Position numbers and translations under genes: made by a program | In this document: positions 33,416 through 42,233 of the stretch, piece after piece | How positions within the stretch are numbered: the stretch's first letter is position 1 | Layout: every line of letters begins with the position of its first letter | Notes under the pieces: model-generated | Seen by the model: only the letters and a program-made list of their open reading frames with translations | What the model was told of the DNA's origin: nothing | The model's database searches: none | NCBI GenBank assembly: GCA_013215565.1 | Contig: JABSQV010000009.1 | Span: 16,743 to 80,742, forward strand | From: Myxococcales bacterium | GTDB taxonomy: Bacteria > Myxococcota_A > UBA9160 > SZUA-336 | Reading direction: 5' to 3' | Length of the DNA stretch: 64,000 nt

Positions 33416-34702
33416 CTACTTCGGCGAGCGCAGCGGCGTCGGTTTTCCGAAGAGCCAGCCCTGGCCGAAGGGAATCCCGAGCTTCCCGAGGGTCCTGAGT
33501 TCCTCGAGGGTATCCAGACCCTCGCCGACCAAGCGCGCGCCGATCCGGTCCGCGATCGACTGAAACCCGTACAGGATCGCTCGCTTCGCCGGATCCTCGT
33601 CGATCCCGGCGACGAGCGCGCGGTCCACCTTCACGAATTCGGGCGTCAATTCCAACAGTGTCTGAAAACTCGCATACCCGGTCCCGGTGTCGTCGAGCGC
33701 GAACTCGAAGCCAAGCCGGCCGTAGTCGTCGCGCATGCCGCGGAACAGCGAGAAGTTGTGAATCGATTCCTGTTCCGAGATCTCGAACACCACGTCGCGC
33801 GGAGTCAGTCGGCAGCGGGCGAGCGTCTCGCAGATCGCGTCGGGCTGAAAGCTCGGATCGTGGAAGGAGGAGGGGCGGATGTTGAGGAAGAGCTTTGCTC
33901 CCTCGGGAAACTCGATCGCGCCCTCGAGCGCCTGCTTGCGGCACAGGCAGTCGAGGTCGAAGGTCAGGTCTTCTAGCTCGGCCAGCCGAAACAGGTTGGT
34001 CGGCGACTCGAGTCCGCTTCCCGCCGGACCCCGGGCCAGGGCCTCGTACCCAAATGCGGTCAGGCTCTCGGTATCAACGATCGGCTCGTAGACGCAGTGG
34101 ACCCGCTCGTCGATCACGATCTCGAGCAGCTCCTGACGCCGCTTGCGGGCAGCCAGCCCGGCGGCGAGTTCCGCGTCCGAGCGAGCTTCCTCGATCGCGC
34201 GCCGCAACTGGGTCGAGGTCCCGAGCCGCGGGTTTCGCAGCGCGGTGCCCGAACCCAGCGCTACCGGAGATGCGCAACGCAGCCAGGGGTAGAAGAGCGG
34301 GCCACTCCTGCGCTCAAAGCCCTCCCGGATCGCGGTCAGGAGGCCGGGCACGCCGACGCGGAAGAACTCGCCGTCCCGGCGCGAACGAAATAGCAGGACC
34401 AGCAGTTCCGCGCGCCCCGACTCTCCCGCGAGCACGAGATCGCCCGGCTCGAGTACAGGCGCCGCGGCCCGCTCGACGAGCTCCGCGAGTTCCTGAAAAC
34501 AGCAGAGCGCGGCCTCGCGGCCGTCACGGATTTCGATCTGCGCCAGATCGGGACTCTGGATCAGCACGAGGGCCGCCGCCCCGGCCTCCACGAAACGCAA
34601 CTCGATCTCGGCCGTGGCTTCGCCCAGGCTCCGAAGCGGCCCCGGAGCCGGCTCGGCCGAAGCCGAGGGCGAGCCCTGCTCGGGCCTGGCAAGATCGCGC
34701 AC
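33416..34702 (-). CDS. EAL-domain c-di-GMP phosphodiesterase-like protein
   Basis: The 428-residue protein has an N-terminal region of about 170 residues, probably a degenerate GGDEF or sensory domain (ALVLIQSPDLAQIEIRDGREAA). An EAL domain follows from about residue 190: VHCVYEPIVD, YEALARGP (EALxR), LFLNIRPSSF, FEISEQES, FALDDTGTGYASF (DDxGTG), EFVKVDRAL and FGQGWLFGKP. The key acidic and Lys residues for Mg-dependent hydrolysis of c-di-GMP look present. It lacks an obvious membrane segment. It starts at GTG 34702 and is divergent from metH. Confidence 0.87.
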   Translation of the reverse strand: MRDLARPEQGSPSASAEPAPGPLRSLGEATAEIELRFVEAGAAALVLIQSPDLAQIEIRDGREAALCCFQELAELVERAAAPVLEPGDLVLAGESGRAELLVLLFRSRRDGEFFRVGVPGLLTAIREGFERRSGPLFYPWLRCASPVALGSGTALRNPRLGTSTQLRRAIEEARSDAELAAGLAARKRRQELLEIVIDERVHCVYEPIVDTESLTAFGYEALARGPAGSGLESPTNLFRLAELEDLTFDLDCLCRKQALEGAIEFPEGAKLFLNIRPSSFHDPSFQPDAICETLARCRLTPRDVVFEISEQESIHNFSLFRGMRDDYGRLGFEFALDDTGTGYASFQTLLELTPEFVKVDRALVAGIDEDPAKRAILYGFQSIADRIGARLVGEGLDTLEELRTLGKLGIPFGQGWLFGKPTPLRSPK

Positions 34703-34772
34703 GAGTTCTAGGATCGGAGTCTGGGCCGAATCGATTGAGGAGCTTCCGGCACCCGGCCCGCGGCCTCCCGGG

Positions 34773-34781
34773 TGCTATCTT
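34773..34781 (+). promoter_or_regulatory. metH: Candidate -10 of metH (TATCTT)
   Basis: GGTGCTATCTT at 34771-34781 has the form TG-C-TATCTT, an extended -10-like element with no recognisable -35 at the usual spacing. A transcript starting near 34788 would have a leader of about 60 bases containing repeats of CGGCTCCCGCCG. I searched this leader for cobalamin, SAM and SAH riboswitch signatures and saw none. Confidence 0.35.
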
Positions 34782-34846
34782 GCGGGGCCTGACCGCGGCT
34801 CCCGCCGCGGCTCCCGCCGCGAGCCACACGACTCGAGGATCTCGTC

Positions 34847-37800
34847 TTGCGTGTCCCCAGTGTCCGAGAACAGCTAGAAGCTCTGCTGAAGCGTCGAATC
34901 CTGCTCTTCGATGGGGCCATCGGGACCCAGATCCAGGCCAAGGGCTTCGAGGAAGCGGACTACCGAGGCGAGCGATTTCGGGATCACCCCAAGGACGTGA
35001 AGGGCGACGGAGACCTGCTCTGTCTCACGCAGCCCGAGGCAGTCGCAGGCGTGCACCAGAGCTACCTGGAGGCGGGCGCCGACCTGATCACCACGAATAC
35101 CTTCACGGCCAGCTCGATTTCCCAGGCCGACTACGGTCTCGAGGGTCTGGCGTACGAGATGACCCGGGCCGGTGCCGAACTCGCGAAGCGTGCCTGCGAG
35201 GAGTGGTCACGCAAGACCCCGGAGCGACCGCGCTTCGTGTGCGGGTCGCTGGGCCCGCTGAACCGGACCCTGTCGATTTCGCCCGACGTCAACGACCCCT
35301 CCTATCGAGCCGTGAGCTTCGACCAGGTCCGGGATTCCTACGGCGAGCAGGTGCGGGCCCTGATCGAGGGTGGCGCCGACATCCTGCTGATCGAGACGGT
35401 CTTCGACACACTCAACGCCAAGGCTGCCATCGTCGCGGCGCTCGAAGTGTTCGAGCAGAGTGGCCGTACGCTGCCGATGGTGCTTTCGCTCGCGATCTCC
35501 GACCTCTCGGGACGGGTTCTCTCGGGCCAGACGATCGACGCCTTCTGGACTTCGGTCGAACACGCGGACCCGCTCATGGTGGGCGTGAACTGCTCGCTGG
35601 GAGCCAGCGAGATGCGTCCCTTCCTGACCGATCTCGCAGAGATCGCGACCGTACCCGTGAGTTGTTACCCGAACGCCGGGCTGCCGAATGCGTTCGGCGA
35701 ATTCGACGAGCTGCCCGAGACGACGGCCGGCCTGCTCGCAGAGTTCGCCGAGGCCGGTCTGGTGAATGCCGTCGGCGGTTGCTGCGGCACGACGCCCGAA
35801 CACCTGCTGGCGATTCGCGAAGCGGTCGAAGGGATCGAGCCGCGTCGCGTCGGCAGCCCTTCGGAGGCCGCGGCGAACTTCAGCGGCCTGGAAAGGCTCT
35901 CGATCCGGCCCGATTCGAACTTCATCCTGATCGGCGAACGGACCAACGTGACGGGTTCGCGAAAGTTCGCCCGGCTGATCAAGGATGGGGACTACAGCAG
36001 CGCGGTCGAGGTGGCTCTCGAGCAGGTCCAGGGGGGTGCGAACCTGCTGGACGTCAACGTCGACGAGGGCATGCTCGACTCCGAGCGAGAGATGACCACC
36101 TTCCTGAACCTCCTCGCGACCGAGCCCGACGTGGCGCGGGTTCCCTTCCTGATCGACTCCTCGAAGTGGTCGGTGATCGAGGCCGGGCTGCGCTGCGTCC
36201 AGGGCAAGGGGATCGTCAACTCGATCAGCCTCAAGGAAGGACCCGAAGACTTCCTCGAAAAGGCCAAGACAATCAGGCGCTACGGTTTCGGCGTGATCGT
36301 CATGGCCTTCGACGAGGTCGGACAGGCCGAGACGGTCGAGCGCAAGCTTTCGATCTGCGAGCGTGCCTACAAGCTGTTGATCGATGAAGCCGGCTTCCAC
36401 GCGAGCGACATCGTCTTCGACCCGAACATCCTCCCGGTCGCGACGGGCATCGAGGAGCACTCCCGCTTTGCGCTGAACTTCATCGAGGCGATACGTCTGA
36501 TCAAGGAGCGCTGTCCGGGCACACGGGTCTCGGGTGGGGTGAGCAATCTCTCCTTCTCGTTCCGGGGAAACGACGTGATTCGAGAGGCCATGCACGCCGC
36601 CTTTCTCTATCACGCGATCGCGGCCGGAATGGACATGGGGATCGTGAACGCCGGCCAACTGGCCGTCTACGAGGAAGTCCCCAAGGACCTGCTCGAGCAC
36701 GTCGAAGACGTACTCTTCGATCGCCGGCCCGACGCGACGGAGCGGTTGGTCGATTTTGCGCAGAGCGTCCGCGGACCCGGGAAGCAGCGCGAAGTGGATC
36801 TTTCGTGGCGCGAGGCCCCCGTCGAGGAGCGGCTTTCGCACGCGCTGGTCTCCGGAATCGTCGAGTGGATCGAGGCCGACACCGAAGAGGCCCGGCAGAA
36901 ACTCGAGCGACCGATCCTCGTGATCGAGGGCCCCCTCATGGACGGCATGAAGATCGTGGGAGACCTGTTCGGAGCCGGGAAGATGTTTCTGCCCCAGGTC
37001 GTCAAGAGCGCCCGGGTCATGAAGCGCGCAGTCGCCTACCTGACCCCATTCCTGGAAGCCGAGAAGGAGGCCCTCGGCGAGAAACTCTCGCAGGGCCGGA
37101 TCGTCGTCGCGACCGTCAAGGGGGATGTTCACGACATCGGGAAGAACATCGTTGCGGTGGTGCTTCGCTGCAACAACTACGACGTGATCGACCTCGGGGT
37201 GATGGTCCCGTGTGAGAAGATCCTGCAGACCGCGATCGACGAGAACTGTGACCTGGTCGGGATTTCGGGCCTGATCACGCCATCGTTGGAGGAGATGGTT
37301 CGCGTCGCGAGCGAAATGGAGCGCCGCAAGATCGAGTTGCCGCTTCTGATCGGCGGCGCGACGACGAGCCGCCAGCATACGGCCGTCAAGATCGCGCCGA
37401 AGTTCTCAGATACCACGATTCACGTACTCGACGCCTCTCGTGCAGTCGGCGTCGTTGCAGGGCTGCTCGACGCGGAGCAGCGGCCCCGCCTCGACCAGGA
37501 AAATCGCGCTAAGCAGGCGCAACTCAGAGCGATCCACGAATCGAGACAGGAGAAACCGCTGACTCCGCTCGCCGAAGCCCGGGCTCGCCCGTTTGCGATC
37601 GACTGGAGGGGCGACGACATCGCGGTCCCCGATTTCACGGGCGTGCGAGTGATCGATGATCTTCCGCTCTCTGAACTCGTGCCCCACATCGACTGGACCT
37701 TCTTCTTTACTGCCTGGGAGCTCAAGGGGAGCTTTCCGAAGATCCTCAAAAGTGCGAAGTACGGGGAGGCGGCACGCGACCTCTACGCGAACGGGCGCGA

Positions 37801-38539
37801 ACTGCTCGAGCAGATCGTCGAGGCCGGGACGCTTCGCGCGCGCGGGAGCTACGGCTTCTGGCCCGCGAATGCGGATGGGGACGATCTGGTGCTGTTTGCG
37901 GACGAGGCGCGCCGAAAGGAATTGCTGCGCTTCAGCATGCTCCGGCAGCAGAGTGAGCGCGGCGTAGCGGGAGCGTACCTTTCGCTCGCGGATTTCGTCG
38001 CGCCCGAACGGACGGGCCTCGACGACTTCGTGGGTGCGTTCGCGGTCACGACCGGCATCGGCTGCGATGAACTGGTTCAGGGCTTCGAGGCCGAGCACGA
38101 TGACTATCGCGCGATCATGACCAAAGCGCTGGCCGACCGCCTGGCTGAGGCCTTCGCCGAGTACCTGCACGCGCGGGCCCGCAGCGACTGGGGCTACGGC
38201 CGCGACGAGAATTTGTCGAACGAGGACCTGATCGCCGAGCGCTACCGCGGAATCCGGCCAGCCTTCGGCTACCCGGCCTGCCCCGATCACAGCGAGAAGG
38301 GAAAACTCTTCGACCTACTACGCGCACCCGAGATCGGCATCGAGTTGACCGAAAGCTACGCGATGACACCGGCGGCAAGCGTGAGCGGAATCTACCTGGC
38401 GCACCCGAAGGCCCGCTACTTCACACTGGGACGGATCGATCGCGACCAGGTACGCGACTACGCCGCGCGCAGGCGACTCGATCCTGCCGAGGTCGAACGC
38501 TGGATCGCGCCCAATCTCGGTTACGATCCCGAGGCCTGA
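34847..38539 (+). CDS. metH: Cobalamin-dependent methionine synthase
   Basis: The 1230-residue enzyme is full length. Domains in order are homocysteine-binding ([14 protein letters not shown]; zinc Cys in VGVNCSLG and [10 protein letters not shown]), methyltetrahydrofolate-binding ([19 protein letters not shown]), cobalamin-binding ([17 protein letters not shown], with H762 as lower ligand of the Co, equivalent to E. coli H759) and the SAM-binding reactivation domain ([24 protein letters not shown]). It transfers a methyl group from methyltetrahydrofolate to homocysteine. Start is TTG 34847, with GAGGAT eight bases upstream. A membrane-anchored MBL protein gene follows 15 bases after its stop. 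Confidence 0.95.
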   Translation: MRVPSVREQLEALLKRRILLFDGAIGTQIQAKGFEEADYRGERFRDHPKDVKGDGDLLCLTQPEAVAGVHQSYLEAGADLITTNTFTASSISQADYGLEGLAYEMTRAGAELAKRACEEWSRKTPERPRFVCGSLGPLNRTLSISPDVNDPSYRAVSFDQVRDSYGEQVRALIEGGADILLIETVFDTLNAKAAIVAALEVFEQSGRTLPMVLSLAISDLSGRVLSGQTIDAFWTSVEHADPLMVGVNCSLGASEMRPFLTDLAEIATVPVSCYPNAGLPNAFGEFDELPETTAGLLAEFAEAGLVNAVGGCCGTTPEHLLAIREAVEGIEPRRVGSPSEAAANFSGLERLSIRPDSNFILIGERTNVTGSRKFARLIKDGDYSSAVEVALEQVQGGANLLDVNVDEGMLDSEREMTTFLNLLATEPDVARVPFLIDSSKWSVIEAGLRCVQGKGIVNSISLKEGPEDFLEKAKTIRRYGFGVIVMAFDEVGQAETVERKLSICERAYKLLIDEAGFHASDIVFDPNILPVATGIEEHSRFALNFIEAIRLIKERCPGTRVSGGVSNLSFSFRGNDVIREAMHAAFLYHAIAAGMDMGIVNAGQLAVYEEVPKDLLEHVEDVLFDRRPDATERLVDFAQSVRGPGKQREVDLSWREAPVEERLSHALVSGIVEWIEADTEEARQKLERPILVIEGPLMDGMKIVGDLFGAGKMFLPQVVKSARVMKRAVAYLTPFLEAEKEALGEKLSQGRIVVATVKGDVHDIGKNIVAVVLRCNNYDVIDLGVMVPCEKILQTAIDENCDLVGISGLITPSLEEMVRVASEMERRKIELPLLIGGATTSRQHTAVKIAPKFSDTTIHVLDASRAVGVVAGLLDAEQRPRLDQENRAKQAQLRAIHESRQEKPLTPLAEARARPFAIDWRGDDIAVPDFTGVRVIDDLPLSELVPHIDWTFFFTAWELKGSFPKILKSAKYGEAARDLYANGRELLEQIVEAGTLRARGSYGFWPANADGDDLVLFADEARRKELLRFSMLRQQSERGVAGAYLSLADFVAPERTGLDDFVGAFAVTTGIGCDELVQGFEAEHDDYRAIMTKALADRLAEAFAEYLHARARSDWGYGRDENLSNEDLIAERYRGIRPAFGYPACPDHSEKGKLFDLLRAPEIGIELTESYAMTPAASVSGIYLAHPKARYFTLGRIDRDQVRDYAARRRLDPAEVERWIAPNLGYDPEA

Positions 38540-38554
38540 GAAGCAGGAGGACAC

Positions 38555-39529
38555 ATGCGCGCACTCCGGATCCTGGCGATCGTACTGATCGTACTGGGCC
38601 TCGGTATCTTCGGGCTCAAGTCGTGGTTCCTGGACTCGTCCGCGGCGCCGGAGACCTCGGACTTCGAACTCGACATCGAGCGGGTCCGCCAGCTCGCGAC
38701 GGCCGTGCGCAAGCCGCGGCCGACGGCCATCAACGTGGCGCGCGTTGGGGAAAGCGCACTTCCGAGCACCCTCGTCATCGCGGGCAGCGGCTTCGAGCCG
38801 CGCCGAATGATCTTTACCGCCTATCAGCTCCTGTATCCAGACGGAGAAATCATCGTCGACTCCGCCCTGGATCAGGAACTCGCGCGGGAGTTCGCCGAGG
38901 ACGCACCCTTTTCGGAAGACGCGTATGCATCACTGCAGCGCGCCATGCTCCGCGCCGATGCGATCGTGATCACACACGAGCATCTGGACCACATCGGCGG
39001 AATCGCGCGCGCGGAGTCCTTCGACGACCTGGAACCGCGCCTGCTGCTCTCGCGCGATCAACTCGAGAACGCCCAGGAACTCACCCGGTCGGGCTTTCCC
39101 GAGAGAAAAGCGGCCATGATGCAGCCGCTCGACTATCAGAAGTACCACATCGTGGCGCCCGGGGTCGTGCTGATCAAGGCTCCCGGCCATACGCCGGGCT
39201 CGCAGCTCGTCTACGTGCAGCTCGAAGACGGCCGTGAATTCTTGTTTGTGGGCGATGTGGCCTGGCACATGGACAACGTGCGCGAGTTGACCGGTCGGCC
39301 GCGCCTGATCAGCGATTTCGTCCTCGGGGAAGATCGCGAGGTGGTGCTGGGACAATTGCGGACCCTGCACGACCTGATGGGCTCGGAGAAGATTCACCTG
39401 GTGGTCTCACACGACGCCGAACAACTCGACGAGTACATCGAACAGGGCCTGCTGGGCGCGGGTTTCGAGGAGCGCGAACCCCGGGCGGAGCCCGAGCCGG
39501 AAGAGGAATCCAGTCCGGAGCCCACGTGA
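38555..39529 (+). CDS. Membrane-anchored MBL-fold hydrolase
   Basis: The 324-residue protein has an N-terminal hydrophobic anchor (ILAIVLIVLGLGIFGLKSWFL) and then a metallo-beta-lactamase fold. VITHEHLDHIGGIARAES carries the HxHxDH metal site (about residue 140), APGHTPGSQLVYV the next His, and FLFVGDVAWHM the bridging Asp. LVVSHDAEQL supplies the last His. The C-terminus is a Glu/Pro-rich tail. The substrate is unknown; esterases, lactonases and ribonucleases share this fold. It follows metH by 15 bases with AGGAGGACAC upstream, so it is probably co-transcribed, though no functional link to methionine is obvious. Confidence 0.8.
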   Translation: MRALRILAIVLIVLGLGIFGLKSWFLDSSAAPETSDFELDIERVRQLATAVRKPRPTAINVARVGESALPSTLVIAGSGFEPRRMIFTAYQLLYPDGEIIVDSALDQELAREFAEDAPFSEDAYASLQRAMLRADAIVITHEHLDHIGGIARAESFDDLEPRLLLSRDQLENAQELTRSGFPERKAAMMQPLDYQKYHIVAPGVVLIKAPGHTPGSQLVYVQLEDGREFLFVGDVAWHMDNVRELTGRPRLISDFVLGEDREVVLGQLRTLHDLMGSEKIHLVVSHDAEQLDEYIEQGLLGAGFEEREPRAEPEPEEESSPEPT

Positions 39530-39575
39530 AACACGCCGGGCAGAGCCTGGGAGCCCGCCCGTCCGAGTCCGCCCG

Positions 39576-41282
39576 GTGACAGCACCGGCCCCGCCCTGCC
39601 GCCCTGCCCGCGCCACGCGCGGCGGGCGTGGCGGGGCTGCACGCCAGGCACTTCTGGCCCTGGCGCTGGGATCCGCAGTCGGCCTCTCGCCGTCTCGTGG
39701 GCTGAGCGCTGAGACGCCGCCGGCAGACCGAGCCGACGCACACACCCCGGGGGCCGACGCCGGTTTGCCGGGGCTGCACCTCGCGCCCAACGTACGCGAT
39801 ACGGACGGCACCCCGGCCTATGTCCACTTCTCGGAGCGGGACCTCCCGCTTGTGGTCGAACTTCCGCTCCCCGCGCTTCCGGCGCGCGACAGTACCCCGG
39901 AAGAAACCCGCGAAGCGGTCGCCTCGGCATTTCGAGCCTGGGAGCGCGCACTCCAGCTGATCCAGCCCGAGTTTCGACTCGCGTTCACGGAAAGTCACGC
40001 GAATCCCGACCTGCGTGCAGTCTGGACGAAGCGGCCTCCCGCCTCCCTCCCGGCCCAGGGCAGCATCGACTACCAGGTCACACAGGAAGCGGGCCAGCCA
40101 GTGCTTCGTGTCTCGGCTGCGATCACGCTCTCGACACAACCCCTTCCCGGCGCGCGGCATCGGGTTTCCCTCGGTGAACTCCGCGCTTATGCGCTGCACG
40201 CGTTCGGCTCGGCTCTGGGACTCGCCGACTGCCGCGCGTGCGACTCGATCATGAGCGATGACTGGAGGCGCCGCCGCAAAAAGGAGGTCACGGATCTCGA
40301 CCTGTTGACCTACGAGGCCCTGATCGGGCTTCCCAACGGCATCCGCCGCGATGGGCGCCGACTGCGCGCACTCGAAGGGGACACGGCAGTCGTAGGCGCC
40401 CGAGTACAGGAGCAGGGCGTACTCGCAGATCTTCCCTTCATCAACACCGGCCGCGGGGGCACGCCCTACATCGACCTCGCTGCTCCGGGCAAGCGCTCCT
40501 TTACGCTCGCACTCGATACCGGAGCAGCAGACACGATCCTGACCGACGCCTACGCGCGCGCCCTCGGCATCTCGGTTCGGGCAACCAAGCAGGATCGCTA
40601 CCGGCGCTCTACGATCACGGGTCGCTCGCTCGAATTCTGGTGCATGGGTCAGCGGGTCGTCGGAGGGGGCCGGGGCCCCACCCACTTCGACTACGCGCTG
40701 CTCGGCGGCCGCTTTCTCGAGAACTTCGTGGTTGGGATCGACTTCGGGGCTCGCCGCGTTCGCTTTCTCGACCCCGGTGTACACCGGGTGGGTGACGAGG
40801 GCAGTGGGAACTCAGAGGAGCGCGTGATCGACCTGCGGATCAGCGAGGCACGACCTTACGCGGAACTCCGGGTCGGCGAAGAATCGGTCTGGGCCCTCGT
40901 CGATACAGGTGCGGACGCGACCCTGATCCTGAGCGAAGAGGCCGCACGCAAGCTCAAAATCGCGATCGACCCGGACGCGGAGCGAGTGCGAATGCGAAAC
41001 GTGCTCGGGACCCAGGTCACGCTGCGACAGCGTCTGGCGCGGGCGCAACTCGGGCCGTTCGAACTGGAAAACATCGAACTTCAAATTTCGCTCGCGGACG
41101 AGTCGAGCGTGCGGGTCGAACGCTGGCTTCAAGGCGAGGCGATCATCGGCGTTCAGTTGCTCGAGAAGTTTCGGGTGCGCATCGACTACCCACGCGCAAA
41201 GCTCGGACTGAGCCCGACGCGACCAGCCCGTCCGCCCGCCGAACCGGAGCGCGACGCCGTTCCCGACGTTCCAGGCGCCTGA
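39576..41282 (+). CDS. Retropepsin-like protein with N-terminal degenerate matrixin-like domain
   Basis: The 568-residue protein starts at GTG 39576 with a likely signal peptide (LLALALGSAVGLSPSRGLSA). Residues about 60-230 look like a matrixin: REAVASAFRAWERAL, then YALHAFGSALGLADCRACDSIMSDDW, which lines up with HExGHxLGLxH...IM but keeps only the first His (H208), so it is probably not a protease. Two retropepsin-type units follow, each with a DTG aspartate: LALDTGAADTIL (D314) and ALVDTGADATLI (D443), each with a beta-rich surround. Two DTG sites in one chain could form the pseudo-dimeric active site of aspartic proteases. It is probably periplasmic; substrate unknown. Confidence 0.75.
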   Translation: MTAPAPPCRPARATRGGRGGAARQALLALALGSAVGLSPSRGLSAETPPADRADAHTPGADAGLPGLHLAPNVRDTDGTPAYVHFSERDLPLVVELPLPALPARDSTPEETREAVASAFRAWERALQLIQPEFRLAFTESHANPDLRAVWTKRPPASLPAQGSIDYQVTQEAGQPVLRVSAAITLSTQPLPGARHRVSLGELRAYALHAFGSALGLADCRACDSIMSDDWRRRRKKEVTDLDLLTYEALIGLPNGIRRDGRRLRALEGDTAVVGARVQEQGVLADLPFINTGRGGTPYIDLAAPGKRSFTLALDTGAADTILTDAYARALGISVRATKQDRYRRSTITGRSLEFWCMGQRVVGGGRGPTHFDYALLGGRFLENFVVGIDFGARRVRFLDPGVHRVGDEGSGNSEERVIDLRISEARPYAELRVGEESVWALVDTGADATLILSEEAARKLKIAIDPDAERVRMRNVLGTQVTLRQRLARAQLGPFELENIELQISLADESSVRVERWLQGEAIIGVQLLEKFRVRIDYPRAKLGLSPTRPARPPAEPERDAVPDVPGA

Positions 41283-41300
41283 GACAAGACCTGTTGTCTC
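41281..41300. terminator. GAGACAA hairpin at the stop of the retropepsin gene
   Basis: GAGACAA-GACCTG-TTGTCTC is a perfect seven-pair inverted repeat with a six-base loop, beginning one base into the stop codon of the retropepsin-like gene. It may stabilise or end the transcript, but no T-run follows. The rest of the 251-base gap to the next gene shows no further gene. Confidence 0.4.
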
Positions 41301-41510
41301 GAACGCGGACCGAAACTGCCCCGAAAGGGAGCGGTGCGTCTGGCTCGTGTCCCTTCGAACCGATCGACGCAAAGCTGAGAGATCCGCATCCATAAAGCGC
41401 CGAGTCGTGACTAGCATGCCTGCCCAACCGCGTGCAGCCGGTGCGGTACCTTCCCCTCAGCCGGGTGCCCAAGCTCCCGACGTCTGCACCCGGGTGGATG
41501 TTCCTGCGTG

Positions 41511-41516
41511 TATGAT
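41511..41516 (+). promoter_or_regulatory. TATGAT -10-like box before the lipoprotein gene
   Basis: TATGAT lies 18 bases before the GTG start at 41534, with GGAGGG in between as ribosome site. No clear -35 is seen, which is common among the candidate promoters of this window. Confidence 0.35.
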
Positions 41517-41533
41517 CCCGGCGGAGGGTCTGC

Positions 41534-42160
41534 GTGAAACACATCGCCGTTTTCTGTGCCTCGCTGGTGTTTTCAGCCTGTGGAGGAGGCCGCCTCGGCT
41601 CGGCGATTGGCCTTCCCGGGTCCAGTCAACCGATGCAGGTCACGTCGGTCGTCGAACGTTACGTCTACCTCGATGCGGGGCTCGAGACCTCCGACATCGA
41701 AATTCGACTGCTCGTACCACGCAACCAGGCCTGCAGCTCGATCCTGGTTCCGGAGGCGTCGATCAACTACGTATCCTCGGGCATCCTCGGCTCGATTCAG
41801 TCCGCCGGCCAGGTCTGCACGCCGCTCGGCGTCGCGAGCATTCAAGCCTGGCTCGACTTTCAGCAGCTCGCCCAGGCTCGTGGCCCGATCATGGACCAGT
41901 CGACGTTCCGCAGCATTTCGGAGGACCCCGAACTGATCTTCCTGCGCGGCCGCTTCCCGAGCGCGACCCTGCTCCGATTCGGTTACGGAGGCGACATGGT
42001 GGCGCTGATCCCAAATCGAGGAGATTGCGCCGAGATCGCGGGGGCCGGGGTCGCCACGCTGCAGTACAACGGACTCAGCGACCAGCCCTACTCACTGCTC
42101 GCCGGCAGGAAGACCTGCCCGATCACGGGCTTCGCAATCCCGACCGGAAGCTCCGGCTAG
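41534..42160 (+). CDS. Predicted lipoprotein, function unknown
   Basis: I do not recognise this 208-residue protein. It starts at GTG 41534 (GGAGGG six bases upstream) with MKHIAVFCASLVFSACGGG. The SAC lipobox and following GGG mark a lipoprotein whose Cys is residue 16. The mature part is beta-rich with four further Cys (ACSSILVP, GQVCTPLG, GDCAEIAG, KTCPITGF) that could form two disulfides in the periplasm. It stands between the retropepsin-like gene and a carboxylesterase on the same strand, without clear operon spacing. Confidence 0.7.
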   Translation: MKHIAVFCASLVFSACGGGRLGSAIGLPGSSQPMQVTSVVERYVYLDAGLETSDIEIRLLVPRNQACSSILVPEASINYVSSGILGSIQSAGQVCTPLGVASIQAWLDFQQLAQARGPIMDQSTFRSISEDPELIFLRGRFPSATLLRFGYGGDMVALIPNRGDCAEIAGAGVATLQYNGLSDQPYSLLAGRKTCPITGFAIPTGSSG

Positions 42161-42220
42161 CGCGGGGCTCGGCGACTGTGGAGTCGCGGCCCGCGCTGCG
42201 TGTGCGGGTCTGACTGGTGG

Positions 42221-42226
42221 TACCCT
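42221..42226 (+). promoter_or_regulatory. TACCCT -10-like box next to the ATG at 42234
   Basis: TACCCT ends only seven bases before the carboxylesterase ATG, so a transcript begun from it would be leaderless or nearly so. No -35 is evident and no Shine-Dalgarno precedes this ATG, which fits a leaderless start. Confidence 0.3.
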
Positions 42227-42233
42227 GCGCGAC

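Noticed and set aside
34703-34846. Cobalamin, SAM or SAH riboswitch before metH
   Set aside because: The leader is short and shows no B12 box, S-box or SAH core.
35207-37378. 723-codon open frame antisense to metH
   Set aside because: Shadow of a long GC-rich gene; it has no domain pattern and metH is certain on the other strand. The same holds for the large antisense frames over topB, the first LLM gene and 61191-63863.
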